Positions 25,841 to 34,073 of a DNA stretch of 64,000 nt are shown here, piece by piece. Both the position numbers and the translations under genes were made by a program. Under the pieces are notes generated by a model. That model made no database searches and had not been told where the DNA came from. It saw only the letters and a list, made by a program, of their open reading frames with translations. The stretch is from NCBI GenBank assembly GCA_963763135.1, contig CAVXNJ010000002.1, forward strand, positions 310,001 through 374,000, read 5' to 3'. Source of the DNA: JANMZO01 sp963763135. GTDB taxonomy: Bacteria > Actinomycetota > Acidimicrobiia > Acidimicrobiales > JANYDT01. Position 1 is the first letter of the stretch, and each line of letters starts with the position of its first letter.

Positions 25841-27049
25841 GTGGCGGGGGCCGCGGACCTGGCCGCCGGTCCACGTGACCGCTTCCGGATCTGACAACTC
25901 AAACGTCGGGATGCGGGCGAGCCATTCCTGGATCGCGACCTTCAACTCCATGCGAGCCAGGTTGGATCCGGCGCACCGGTGGATGCCGGACCCGAAGGCG
26001 ACGTGGCGGTTGTGCTCTCGGTCGATGATGAACGTGTCGGGGTTCTCGAAGTGCGCCGGATCACGGTTCGCCGCGGGAAACGCCATCAGCACCTTGTCGC
26101 CGGTGCGCATCGGGCAGCCGCCGACCTCGGCGTCGGCCACCACCTCGCGGGCCATCGTGACGGGGCTGTAGAAGCGCAGCAGCTCTTCCACGGCGGAATC
26201 GATCAGCTCGGGTTCCGCCCGCAGCCGGGCCTGATCCTCCGGGTGCGTAGCCAGGTGCCACAACGACGCGCCGATGGAACTCCAGGTCGTGTCGATCCCG
26301 GCGATGAGCAGAAGGAAACAGGTGCCGAGCAGGTGGCGTCGGCTGAGCGGTTCGCCTTCGACTTCCGTTTCGACGAGGAGCGTCAGGAGGTCATCGGGGC
26401 GCTCGCCCGCCGGCATCGCAATGCGTTCATCCACGCGCACCCCGAAGTAGTCGAGCGTCTCGAGGATCGCGGCGATGTTGCTCTCCAGGTCGTTCATGCC
26501 CTCCTGCAGGATGCGCACGGCCCACTGCGTGAAGATGAGCTCGTCAGACAACGGAACGCCGAGCATGTGGGCGATGACCCTCACCGGGATGTGCTGCGCG
26601 TAGTCCTTCGCCGCGTCGGCATGCCCCCGATCCGCCACCGCGTCGAGAAGTTCGCGGGCGAGAACACGCGTGATGGAGGTCATCTTCTCGACCTGTCGCG
26701 GCGCGAACGCAGGTAGCAGGATTCGGCGGGACCACGTGTGCAGCGGGGGATCCGAGGTGATCGGCGGCGCCTCCAGCAGCGTGCGTCCCTCCATCTTCGG
26801 CGGGTCGATCACCCCGACGTTGCGAGACGAGAAGTGCTCCGTATCGTGGGCAATCGCCGCGATGTCGTCGTAGTTCACCGGCATCCAGGATCGCCCGCGC
26901 CGCTCGGAAAATGCGATAGGGCACACCTCTCGCAACTCGTCCCAGATAGCTGCCGGGTCGGTCAGGTACCTGGGGTCGGTGATGTCGAGATCCCGGCCCC
27001 AGTCGCGCGTGGCCGCATATGTCTCGTAAGTGCCGTCGTTGTTGGTCAT
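25823..27049 (-). CDS. Cytochrome P450
   Basis: 408 residues, a bacterial class I soluble P450. I-helix oxygen-binding motif AGIDTTWSS, K-helix ELLRFYSP (ExxR) and haem loop FGSGIHRCAGSNLA with the axial Cys are all present. It needs ferredoxin/reductase partners, not seen here. GGAGG five bases before the ATG fixes the start. Likely role: hydroxylation of a hydrophobic compound, in line with the oxidoreductases, esterase and SDRs around it. The CYP family cannot be named by eye; sequence style is like actinobacterial steroid/terpene P450s. Confidence 0.95.
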   Translation of the reverse strand: MTNNDGTYETYAATRDWGRDLDITDPRYLTDPAAIWDELREVCPIAFSERRGRSWMPVNYDDIAAIAHDTEHFSSRNVGVIDPPKMEGRTLLEAPPITSDPPLHTWSRRILLPAFAPRQVEKMTSITRVLARELLDAVADRGHADAAKDYAQHIPVRVIAHMLGVPLSDELIFTQWAVRILQEGMNDLESNIAAILETLDYFGVRVDERIAMPAGERPDDLLTLLVETEVEGEPLSRRHLLGTCFLLLIAGIDTTWSSIGASLWHLATHPEDQARLRAEPELIDSAVEELLRFYSPVTMAREVVADAEVGGCPMRTGDKVLMAFPAANRDPAHFENPDTFIIDREHNRHVAFGSGIHRCAGSNLARMELKVAIQEWLARIPTFELSDPEAVTWTGGQVRGPRHVPVRW

Positions 27050-27130
27050 ACGACCTCCGGTGCGTGGTCCGAGAACGCGGGTCGGTCAACCCGTGAAAGC
27101 CGAACAGTAATAGGGTCCCCCGGCTGGTGC

Positions 27131-27991
27131 TCAACCATGCTGGAACACGTAACGCAATCCATGCGGTATGAGGGCGTAGGACACCGTGAAATGGGTTTCC
27201 TCCGGGAAGATGAGGGTCTTCAGTCGGAGGTTCGGATAGTTGCGTGATGCGAGAAGAGCTCCGAGCCGCGTGGTGTGCGCCTCGGTGTCGGCGATCTTGA
27301 AGATCTCGGCCGCGTTCGGATCGAACGCCGGGCTGAGTACGTGTTCAGCGCCCCCGGCAGCGAGGAAGACCACGGCATCGAGATCGTCGTGATTCGCCGC
27401 GTACTGTGCTTCGTAATCGAACACCAGAGGGTTGTCCCAGCAGATCCACGGACTGCCGATGACATAGCGGTTGAAGAAGCCGGGGTGATTGAAGAGCGTG
27501 TAGCACCCGAACAGACCGCCCATCGAGTCGCCCACATAGGTACGGTCGTCGCTGACGTTGTAGTTGGTTTTGATCCACGGCCACAGCTCTTCGGTCATGA
27601 ACCGGATGAACATCGGCGCTCCGCCGCCTTTGACTTCCACCGAGGTGAGCGGCGATGCGTTGAGCTGGTCCAACTGGAACTTGTCGGCGGTGGGCGAGAA
27701 GTCGTACATGCGGCGGCCGGTCACATACGTCATGTCGGCCCCAACGTCGCCGCTGTTCTGGTAGCCGATCCCCACGTTGAGGACCGGAGGGATTTCACCG
27801 CCCATGAGCAGCATCAGGGCCGCGTTGGCGGCGAACCCGTAACCGAAGTTGGCATCAGTCGAATAGACGACCGGTAGGGGAGCGGGCCATTCGATCGGTG
27901 GACCCTGGACCGTGATCTCGAAGTCGAAGTCCATGATGTCGGAATGCACGATGTGCGTCTCGGTGCCGTGAAGAATCGAAGGTCCGGTCAT
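27131..27991 (-). CDS. Alpha/beta-hydrolase fold esterase (esterase D/IroE-like)
   Basis: About 286 residues starting MTGPSILHGTETHIVHS after GGGAG. Nucleophile elbow GDSMGGLFGCY (GxSxGG), then FNRYVIGSPWICWDN, typical of the PF00756 'putative esterase' family; a His in EETHFTV is the likely catalytic base. It would hydrolyse an ester in the cytosol. It lies 81 bases upstream of the P450 on the same strand and may be co-transcribed with it. A longer frame start is possible but has no ribosome site. Confidence 0.85.
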   Translation of the reverse strand: MTGPSILHGTETHIVHSDIMDFDFEITVQGPPIEWPAPLPVVYSTDANFGYGFAANAALMLLMGGEIPPVLNVGIGYQNSGDVGADMTYVTGRRMYDFSPTADKFQLDQLNASPLTSVEVKGGGAPMFIRFMTEELWPWIKTNYNVSDDRTYVGDSMGGLFGCYTLFNHPGFFNRYVIGSPWICWDNPLVFDYEAQYAANHDDLDAVVFLAAGGAEHVLSPAFDPNAAEIFKIADTEAHTTRLGALLASRNYPNLRLKTLIFPEETHFTVSYALIPHGLRYVFQHG

Positions 27992-28154
27992 GGCGACTCC
28001 CGTGGTGGTCCTATGTGTCGGTGGATACGCACGGTACCGCAACTGGCGAATGCGTGCTTCGGCGACTCCGGCACACCGGACCCACGGCTGCTGTCAGTAT
28101 TCCGATGCAAGATCACCGGCGCGATCGGTTGCGAGACAAAGGCGAGATGTGTAG

Positions 28155-28165
28155 GGTACGCCGTA
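28155..28165. promoter_or_regulatory. Palindromic operator candidate before the LLM operon
   Basis: GTACG-C-CGTAC, a perfect palindrome around one base, lies 18 bases upstream of the LLM start codon, just before its ribosome-binding site. The same GTACG and CGTAC half-sites occur between tetR and the liv operon (32639-32654), there six bases apart. Candidate binding site for the TetR-type regulator; inference. Confidence 0.5.
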
Positions 28166-28183
28166 CGCTAACGAGGAGTGATC

Positions 28184-29413
28184 ATGAAATTCACGTGGTT
28201 CAACCTGATGCCGTGGCCGCACCTACCCGATGACTTCCGCGAAGAACACCGTTCCGTGTGGGTCGACATCGACTCCCGCCTGTACGACCCGGTGCGTGGC
28301 CATCACGTCTACAACGACTACCTCGATCTGCTCGAGTTCGCCGACGAGGTCGGCTTCGACGGCATCGGCGTCAACGAGCACCACCAGAACGGCTACGGGC
28401 TCATGCCCTCCCCGAACATCATGGCGGCCTCGCTCGCGCGACGAACCAAGAACGCCGCTCTCGTCGTGCTCGGAAACTCGCTGGCCCTCTACAACCCGCC
28501 GATCAGGGTGGCCGAAGAGTTCGCCATGCTCGACGTGATCTCCGGTGGTCGACTGGTGGCCGGGTTCCCGGTCGGATCGTCGATGGACACGAACTACTGC
28601 TACGGGCAGATTCCCGCGCTGCTGCGCGAGAAATACCACGAGGCGCACGACCTCATCATCCGGGCGTGGACGGAGCCCGACCCGTTCGCGTTCAACGGCG
28701 AGTACACCAAGCTCCGGTACGTGAACATCTGGCCCCGGCCTGTGCAGCAACCCCACCCACCGGTGCACATTCCGGGTGGCGGCTCGATCGAAACGTTCGA
28801 CTTCTGCATCGACCACACCTACTCCTATTCGTATCTGAGCTTCTCGGGATACCGGCGCGGTAGGAAGCTGATGGACGGCTACTGGAACGCGGTGAACACC
28901 CGCGGAGTCGACGACTCGCCGTACCGGGCCGGCTTCGCACAGACCATCTGCGTGGCCGACACCGACGCGGAAGCCGAACGGCTCTACGCAAAGCACGTCG
29001 ACTACTTCTACAACCGGTGTCTGCACGTTCCGCCGATCTTCGCCGACGCGCCGGGCTACCGGACGATCAAGACGCTGGGCGCCGGCGTGCTCAGCCAGTA
29101 CTCGTCGGAAAACCGGTTCGACCAGTTGAGCTGGGGCGAACTGATCGAAGGGGGCCACGTCATCGCCGGAAGCCCCGACACCGTACGGGACCGTATGGAA
29201 GAGCTCATCAAGAGCCTCCGCGTCGGCAACATCTACTGTCTGATGCACATCGGAGACATGCCGAAGGAGCTCTGCATGTACTCGACTCAACTGTTTGCCG
29301 ACAAGGTCATGCCGGGACTCCGTGACATGTGGCCCGAGTACTCGGGCGACACCCGCTTCTGGCCCGTGCCGATGACCGAGCGAGCGACACCCCGTGTCGG
29401 GTCGGCGGGTTGA
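28184..29413 (+). CDS. LLM class flavin-dependent oxidoreductase
   Basis: 409 residues, longer than the other LLM proteins here and of the alkanal-monooxygenase-like branch: starts MKFTWFNLMPWPHLP, with DEVGFDGIGVNEHHQNGYG, LALYNPPIRVAEEFAMLDVISGGRLVAGFPVG, and GSPDTVRDRMEELI near the end. FMNH2-dependent monooxygenation of an unknown substrate is likely. GAGGAG seven bases before this ATG decides the start. First gene of a tightly packed operon with an alpha/beta hydrolase and two SDRs (gaps 3, -4 and -4 bases). Confidence 0.92.
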   Translation: MKFTWFNLMPWPHLPDDFREEHRSVWVDIDSRLYDPVRGHHVYNDYLDLLEFADEVGFDGIGVNEHHQNGYGLMPSPNIMAASLARRTKNAALVVLGNSLALYNPPIRVAEEFAMLDVISGGRLVAGFPVGSSMDTNYCYGQIPALLREKYHEAHDLIIRAWTEPDPFAFNGEYTKLRYVNIWPRPVQQPHPPVHIPGGGSIETFDFCIDHTYSYSYLSFSGYRRGRKLMDGYWNAVNTRGVDDSPYRAGFAQTICVADTDAEAERLYAKHVDYFYNRCLHVPPIFADAPGYRTIKTLGAGVLSQYSSENRFDQLSWGELIEGGHVIAGSPDTVRDRMEELIKSLRVGNIYCLMHIGDMPKELCMYSTQLFADKVMPGLRDMWPEYSGDTRFWPVPMTERATPRVGSAG

Positions 29414-29416
29414 GCG

Positions 29417-30268
29417 GTGACCACCTATCCCGCAACGTCCACCACTTCCACCACTTCCACCACTTCCACCACTTCCACCATGCTCGTCCACACCCGGACC
29501 GCCGAACTCGAAGTACTCACCAGCGGAACGACGGGCCCCGACATCGTGTTTCTGCACGGGGTCCTCGGCCTCGAACCCGACAGCATCTTCCTTGGGGCCG
29601 TCGGCGAGCGGGCCCGGGTGTTCGCTCCGTTGCTTCCCGGTTTCGGTTCCTCCCCCGATGCGCCCACCATCAGGACGATGCTCGACGTCACCCTCCTAAT
29701 GCTCGATGTCGTGGACGCTCTGCCGGTGAGCGACCCGATCATCGTTGGTCACTGCATGGGCGGCATGATCGCTGCTGAGATGGCGGCGGTCGCACCCAAC
29801 GAGATCCGGCGGTTGGCCCTGATCGCACCTCTGGGGCTGTGGCTCGACGAGCATCAGATCCTCGATGTCTTCGCCATGACACCCCGTGAAATCACCGACG
29901 CCTGGTACGCCGAAGGCGGTGCCAGGGGCGCCCTGCCCGACCTCGACGATCCCCGTCACCTCGAGTCGGTGCTCATCCGCAACGCTCGGCAACTCGGCAT
30001 GGCCGGCAAGCTGCTCTTTCCAATCCCCGACCGCGGACTCAGCTCGCGGCTCGGCCGGGCGAAGGCTGACACCGTGCTGATATGGGGGGCCGAAGACCGG
30101 TATGTACCACCAGTTTACGCGACCGCCTTTGCTGGATTGCTGCGGACATCGACGACGGTCATAGTGCCCGACACCGGACACATGGTCATCGACGAAAACC
30201 CTCGGGTCGTCGTCGAAGCGATCGCTGCACTGTTTGGTGATGCACTAGTCGCGGTGGCGCAACAGTGA
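29417..30268 (+). CDS. Alpha/beta hydrolase with cysteine at the nucleophile position
   Basis: 283 residues from a GTG three bases after the LLM stop, or 262 from the ATG at 29480. The fold is a standard alpha/beta hydrolase: HGVLG oxyanion region, nucleophile elbow GHCMGGM, acid Asp in IWGAEDRYVPP, and base His in DTGHMVIDENP. The nucleophile is Cys (TGC), not the usual Ser; Cys is normal in dienelactone hydrolases. The N-terminus encoded by the GTG form is a Ser-Thr-Thr run from a 9-bp DNA repeat and is probably not essential. Role: hydrolysis of an ester or C-C bond in the pathway of this operon. Confidence 0.87.
   Translation: MTTYPATSTTSTTSTTSTTSTMLVHTRTAELEVLTSGTTGPDIVFLHGVLGLEPDSIFLGAVGERARVFAPLLPGFGSSPDAPTIRTMLDVTLLMLDVVDALPVSDPIIVGHCMGGMIAAEMAAVAPNEIRRLALIAPLGLWLDEHQILDVFAMTPREITDAWYAEGGARGALPDLDDPRHLESVLIRNARQLGMAGKLLFPIPDRGLSSRLGRAKADTVLIWGAEDRYVPPVYATAFAGLLRTSTTVIVPDTGHMVIDENPRVVVEAIAALFGDALVAVAQQ
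29438..29479 (+). repeat. 9-bp tandem repeat, about 4.7 copies
   Basis: TCCACCACT repeated head to tail immediately before the ATG at 29480. If the GTG start is used it encodes (Ser-Thr-Thr)n. The unit is a multiple of three, so slippage would change the N-terminal length or the spacing between the GTG and ATG starts, not the frame. Confidence 0.9.
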
Positions 30269-31155
30269 GCGGTCTTCGGCTGGAGGGCCGGGTCGCCGTG
30301 ATCACGGGTGGTGCGGCCGGGATCGGTCGGGCCACGGCGGAGCGCTTCCTCGCCGAGGGTGCGCGGGTGATGATCGGCGACCTCAACGAGGGAAAGGCCA
30401 TCGCTCTGATCGAGCGCCTCACCGATGAAGGTCACGGTGGCAACGTCGCCTTCTTCCGGGCCGATGTATCGCGGGAGTCCGACGTGGCCGCTCTGGTCGA
30501 GTCGGCTGTGGAAACGTTCGGCGCACTCGACATCATGTTCAACAACGCGGGCTTTGGCGGGGCGATTGGACCCATCACCGAGATGAGCGTCGACCACTGG
30601 GACGAGACGTTTGCCGTTCTGGTCCGGAGTGTGTTTCTCGGGATCAAGCACTCGGCGCGGGCCATGATCCGACAGGGCGGTGGTGGTGTCATCATCAACA
30701 CCGCGTCGATCGCCGGCCTCGCCGGCGGGGTGCCTCCGATTGCCTACGCGGCCTCTAAGACGGCGGTGGTAGGCATAACGAAGCACGCCGCCGTCGAACT
30801 CTCGGAGCACCGCATCCGGGTCAATGCCGTGTGCCCCGGCATTGTCTTCACCGACCTGATGCACCTCGGCCGACCCGACGAAGCCGACGCGGTCAGGAAA
30901 GTGATTCAACCATGGCCCGACCGGGGCCAGCCCGAACACATCGCAAGCGCGGTGGCCTACCTGGCGAGCGACGACTCGATCTTCGTCAACGGGGAAGCCC
31001 ACGTCGTCGACGGCGGCTACCTGGCCAACGGCCTTCTGGCGGTGCATCCACTGTTCGGGGGCAGCCGCCGCCCGACCCATGTCGGCATAACCCGTGGGAC
31101 CACCGGGCAACGAAACGACGTCCAACGGCTGCCACGCGACGAAGGCGCGCAATGA
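30265..31155 (+). CDS. SDR family oxidoreductase
   Basis: 296 residues. TGGAAGIGRA near residues 14-23, NNAGFGG near 92-98, Ser in NTASIAG, and YAASK (YxxxK). The C-terminus is about 35 residues longer than a usual SDR, reaching into the next gene. The GTG start overlaps the hydrolase stop (GTGA), indicating coupled translation. NAD(P)-dependent alcohol/ketone interconversion on an intermediate of this operon's pathway. Confidence 0.92.
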   Translation: MSGLRLEGRVAVITGGAAGIGRATAERFLAEGARVMIGDLNEGKAIALIERLTDEGHGGNVAFFRADVSRESDVAALVESAVETFGALDIMFNNAGFGGAIGPITEMSVDHWDETFAVLVRSVFLGIKHSARAMIRQGGGGVIINTASIAGLAGGVPPIAYAASKTAVVGITKHAAVELSEHRIRVNAVCPGIVFTDLMHLGRPDEADAVRKVIQPWPDRGQPEHIASAVAYLASDDSIFVNGEAHVVDGGYLANGLLAVHPLFGGSRRPTHVGITRGTTGQRNDVQRLPRDEGAQ

Positions 31156-31940
31156 ATGCCCCGATGAGTCGCCGGATGCTGGAGGGCCGCACCGTCATCG
31201 TGACCGGCGCAGCATCGGGCGTGGGCGCGGCGACCGCGAAGCGAGCGGCCGCGGAAGGGGCCACTGTGGTGCTCGTCGATCTCAACCGCGGGCACCTCGA
31301 CGCGGTCGGCGCAGAGATCGCCGAAGAGGGCGGGGCCTTCTCGAAGGTGATCGCCGATGTCGCCGACGATGGAGCGTGCCGCAACGTGGTCGAGGCGGCC
31401 ATCGGCCTGACCGGCCGGTTGGATGGGTTGGTCAACAACGCCGGCATCCCGGGCAGCTTCGGCGCTCTTTCTCTGGGTACGGAGGACGAGTTCGACCGGA
31501 TCGTCGATGTGAATCTCAAAGGGGCGTGGCTGCTGTTCCGCGCGGCGCGCGACGCGCTCGTCCTCAACCGCGGGTCGGTCGTGAACACGCTCTCGTACGC
31601 AGCGGGCCGAGCCAGCACCGATCTGGGTTTCTACGGCATGACGAAGGCCGGTTTGCGCAGTCTCACGCAGACGACCGCCGTCGAGTTGGCCCGCTTCGGC
31701 GTGCGGGTCAACGCGGTCGCACCCGGGCCGATCGACACGCCAATGATCCGAAAGCTTGAAGCCCGCGTCAGACCGGGCGACAATGAAGCGGGCCGCCAGA
31801 AAATCGCCCGCGGCGTCCCCATGCGCCGTTACGGGCAGCCCGAGGAGATCGCAAGTGCGATCGTGTTTCTGCTGGGACCCGATGCATCGTTCATCACCGG
31901 CACCGTCCTGGCCGTCGACGGCGGAATGGCGGCGTTGTGA
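31152..31940 (+). CDS. SDR family oxidoreductase
   Basis: 262 residues. TGAASGVGAA near the N-terminus, NNAGIPGSFG, and YGMTK (YxxxK); ends VLAVDGGMAAL, the usual SDR tail. ATG overlaps the stop of the preceding SDR (ATGA); Met5 is an alternative. The two SDRs are clearly different and may act on successive intermediates. Last gene of the LLM-hydrolase-SDR-SDR operon; it converges on tetR with an 8-base gap. Confidence 0.92.
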   Translation: MNAPMSRRMLEGRTVIVTGAASGVGAATAKRAAAEGATVVLVDLNRGHLDAVGAEIAEEGGAFSKVIADVADDGACRNVVEAAIGLTGRLDGLVNNAGIPGSFGALSLGTEDEFDRIVDVNLKGAWLLFRAARDALVLNRGSVVNTLSYAAGRASTDLGFYGMTKAGLRSLTQTTAVELARFGVRVNAVAPGPIDTPMIRKLEARVRPGDNEAGRQKIARGVPMRRYGQPEEIASAIVFLLGPDASFITGTVLAVDGGMAAL

Positions 31941-31948
31941 ACGTGTGG

Positions 31949-32629
31949 TCAGGTGGGCACTGTGGCTTGCAAACCGCTGATTACGGCGGCCAGTCCGTAC
32001 TCGAATTGTTTGTCGCCGAAGTCGACCGACAGCACGGCGGCGAGCGCATCGGTCTCAGGCACATTGACATTGAACGCAACGACGAGTGCGGCAAGATTCC
32101 GCCTTCGCTCCCGCACACCCTGGTGCGGCCGTTGCCCGATCAGCCGACGCCGCTCGATCTCGAAGATCGAGAACCCCATCGCGTAGGTCGACAACACCCA
32201 GTACACATTCGGAACCGCTTTACGTGGGAGCCCCCCACTGATCAGCATCGCCACCATTTGCCCGTTTACCCGCAGCCCGGTTTCCGATGCAAGGACAGGT
32301 CGACGCAGCGCAAGGGTGGCGAGCTCGGGGTGCGCCAACATGCCGGCCCGAACCTGACGGCATATCCGGGCGGCCTGTTCCGGCCAGGCTACGTTTTCGA
32401 CCAGTTCGGGAACGAACCCGTCGATCACCCGGTCGGTGATCAGATCGAGGAGTTCGTCCTTGTCGCGGACATGACGGTAGAGCGACATGGCCCCAACCCC
32501 CATGTCGGCCGCCAACTCGCGCATCGACAACGAGTCGAGTCCATGTGCGTCGACACGCTCGAGCGCCGCGGTGATCACCATCTCGACGTTGATCGAACCT
32601 CTTTTTGCGGTGGGTTGTCGAGCTGTCAC
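31949..32629 (-). CDS. TetR family transcriptional regulator
   Basis: 226 residues. The N-terminal helix-turn-helix is clear (VITAALERVDAHGLDSLSMRELAADMGVGAMSLYRHVRDKDELL, cited in parts: recognition helix near GAMSLYRHV). The C-terminal ligand domain looks like the TetR_C class. It is divergent from the liv operon and convergent with the LLM operon; a GTACG/CGTAC site lies just upstream of its ATG and a related site precedes the LLM gene, so it probably represses itself and both operons until a pathway compound binds. Confidence 0.92.
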   Translation of the reverse strand: MTARQPTAKRGSINVEMVITAALERVDAHGLDSLSMRELAADMGVGAMSLYRHVRDKDELLDLITDRVIDGFVPELVENVAWPEQAARICRQVRAGMLAHPELATLALRRPVLASETGLRVNGQMVAMLISGGLPRKAVPNVYWVLSTYAMGFSIFEIERRRLIGQRPHQGVRERRRNLAALVVAFNVNVPETDALAAVLSVDFGDKQFEYGLAAVISGLQATVPT

Positions 32630-32633
32630 CCCT

Positions 32634-32655
32634 ACAGCGTACGTTACAGCGTACG
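32634..32655. promoter_or_regulatory. Operator candidate between tetR and liv operon
   Basis: ACAGCGTACG occurs twice with a 2-base spacer, also readable as GTACG-N6-CGTAC. It starts five bases from the tetR ATG and lies in the 205-base divergent promoter region. Probable TetR-type operator; inference from position and from the related palindrome before the LLM operon. Confidence 0.6.
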
Positions 32656-32834
32656 CCTCTCGGATTTACGACCGGGGTCCGATGGGACTCTGGCGGGCGG
32701 CTCAGCCCACTCCCCCCATGACCAGTGCCGTGTGGGTTCTGTGAAGAACCGATAGCGGCGAAAAGTGCTCCAACGACGGCCATCGGATATGGTCCAAAAA
32801 CCCACCCACGCAACAACACGAAAGGAAACACGTC

Positions 32835-34052
32835 ATGAACTCAGGGGGAACCCGCTCGAAGTGGGTGGTAGCCGGATTGGCCGCCGCTCTCGTCACGCCG
32901 TTGATAGCGAACGGCCCGGCCTTTGCCGCGGCCAAAGCCAAGACCATCAAGATCGGTTATGTCAACAACGAAGGAGCGGCATTCTCGCTTCCCGAGTTCA
33001 GGATCGGTGGCGAAGTGGCGATCGGTGTGATCAATAAAGCCGGCGGCATCAAGGGCCAGAAGATCGAAGAGGTCAAGTGCCTGGCCGATGGCTCACCGGA
33101 AGCGTCGATCGCGTGCGCGAACAAGTTCATTGAGTCGAAAGTGGTTATCGCGTACGCGGGCATTGATGTGGCGTCTGACGCTATGTTGCCGTTGCTCTCG
33201 AAGGCTGGCATCCCCTATGTATCTTCGAACTCCTGGGGCACTGCGCAGAAGAACGATCCCAACTCGTTCATCTTGCACGCAGCGAGCGCGGCGTTCTCGC
33301 TTGCGCCACTGAAGGCCCTCAAAGATCTCGGCTCGAAGAAGGTCGCAGTGATCCTCGAAGACACACCGGCCGGGCAGGACTTCATCAAGAGCGTGGTCAA
33401 GCCGATCGGTGAGGGCAAACTCGGTCTGCAGATCCTCCCAGTGACCGTCGACCCGGCCAATCCCGACTGGACCGTGGCGGTCACCACCGCGATGGCCGGC
33501 AAGCCCGACGCGATTTGGGGGCAGCTGACCGAACCGGGATGCATCGGTATGACGACCGCGACCAGTTCCCTCGGTTTCAAGGGTCCGGTGTTCGCCGGAT
33601 CATGCTCGGTCTACATCCAGGTCGTCGGCGACAAGGCAATCGGCAGCTACACGACCGGCGACGTGTACAACGTCGAGCAGGGGAAGTATGCGCCGGCGAA
33701 GATCCTGAAGAACGTCACGGCCTACGGCGCAGCCATGAAGGCGGCCGGTCAGGAAAAGTACATCAACGGCTTCGCCGCGGCGCCTTACTCGTCCATGTTC
33801 GAACTCAAAGCGATCATGGAAACCATCAAGGGCACCATCACCTCGAAATCCTTCAAGGCGGCGATGAACTCCGGCAAGACCACGCCCGGGTATCTCGGGT
33901 CCGACCTGAAGTGCGGTCAGAAGCCGTGGCCGACCGAGACCTCGCACTGCCGGGCCGACATCCTCGTATGGAAGGTCGTCGCCGGTCCCAACGGTCCGAC
34001 CCGTGAGCCGGCAGTGCCCGGATTCCAGGACTACTCGAGCCTGGTGAAGTAG
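32835..34052 (+). CDS. Branched-chain-type ABC transporter substrate-binding protein
   Basis: 405 residues, periplasmic-binding-protein type 1 (LivJ/LivK family). Signal peptide over residues 1-31 (WVVAGLAAALVTP, PAFA cleavage). Mature part begins IKIGYVNNEGAAFSLPE and shows VAYAGIDVASDAMLPLLSKAGIPYV and KKVAVILEDTPAGQDF. Substrates of such proteins range from amino acids to aromatic acids and hydrophobic carboxylates; the catabolic setting points away from simple leucine uptake. GAAAGGAA precedes the ATG. First gene of the liv operon. Confidence 0.92.
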   Translation: MNSGGTRSKWVVAGLAAALVTPLIANGPAFAAAKAKTIKIGYVNNEGAAFSLPEFRIGGEVAIGVINKAGGIKGQKIEEVKCLADGSPEASIACANKFIESKVVIAYAGIDVASDAMLPLLSKAGIPYVSSNSWGTAQKNDPNSFILHAASAAFSLAPLKALKDLGSKKVAVILEDTPAGQDFIKSVVKPIGEGKLGLQILPVTVDPANPDWTVAVTTAMAGKPDAIWGQLTEPGCIGMTTATSSLGFKGPVFAGSCSVYIQVVGDKAIGSYTTGDVYNVEQGKYAPAKILKNVTAYGAAMKAAGQEKYINGFAAAPYSSMFELKAIMETIKGTITSKSFKAAMNSGKTTPGYLGSDLKCGQKPWPTETSHCRADILVWKVVAGPNGPTREPAVPGFQDYSSLVK

Positions 34053-34073
34053 AAGGCGTTCGGGGGAACGTCA

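Noticed and set aside
28223..29557. 444-residue minus-strand frame opposite the LLM gene
   Set aside because: Val/Arg/His-rich shadow of an unambiguous LLM protein with ribosome-binding site and operon context.
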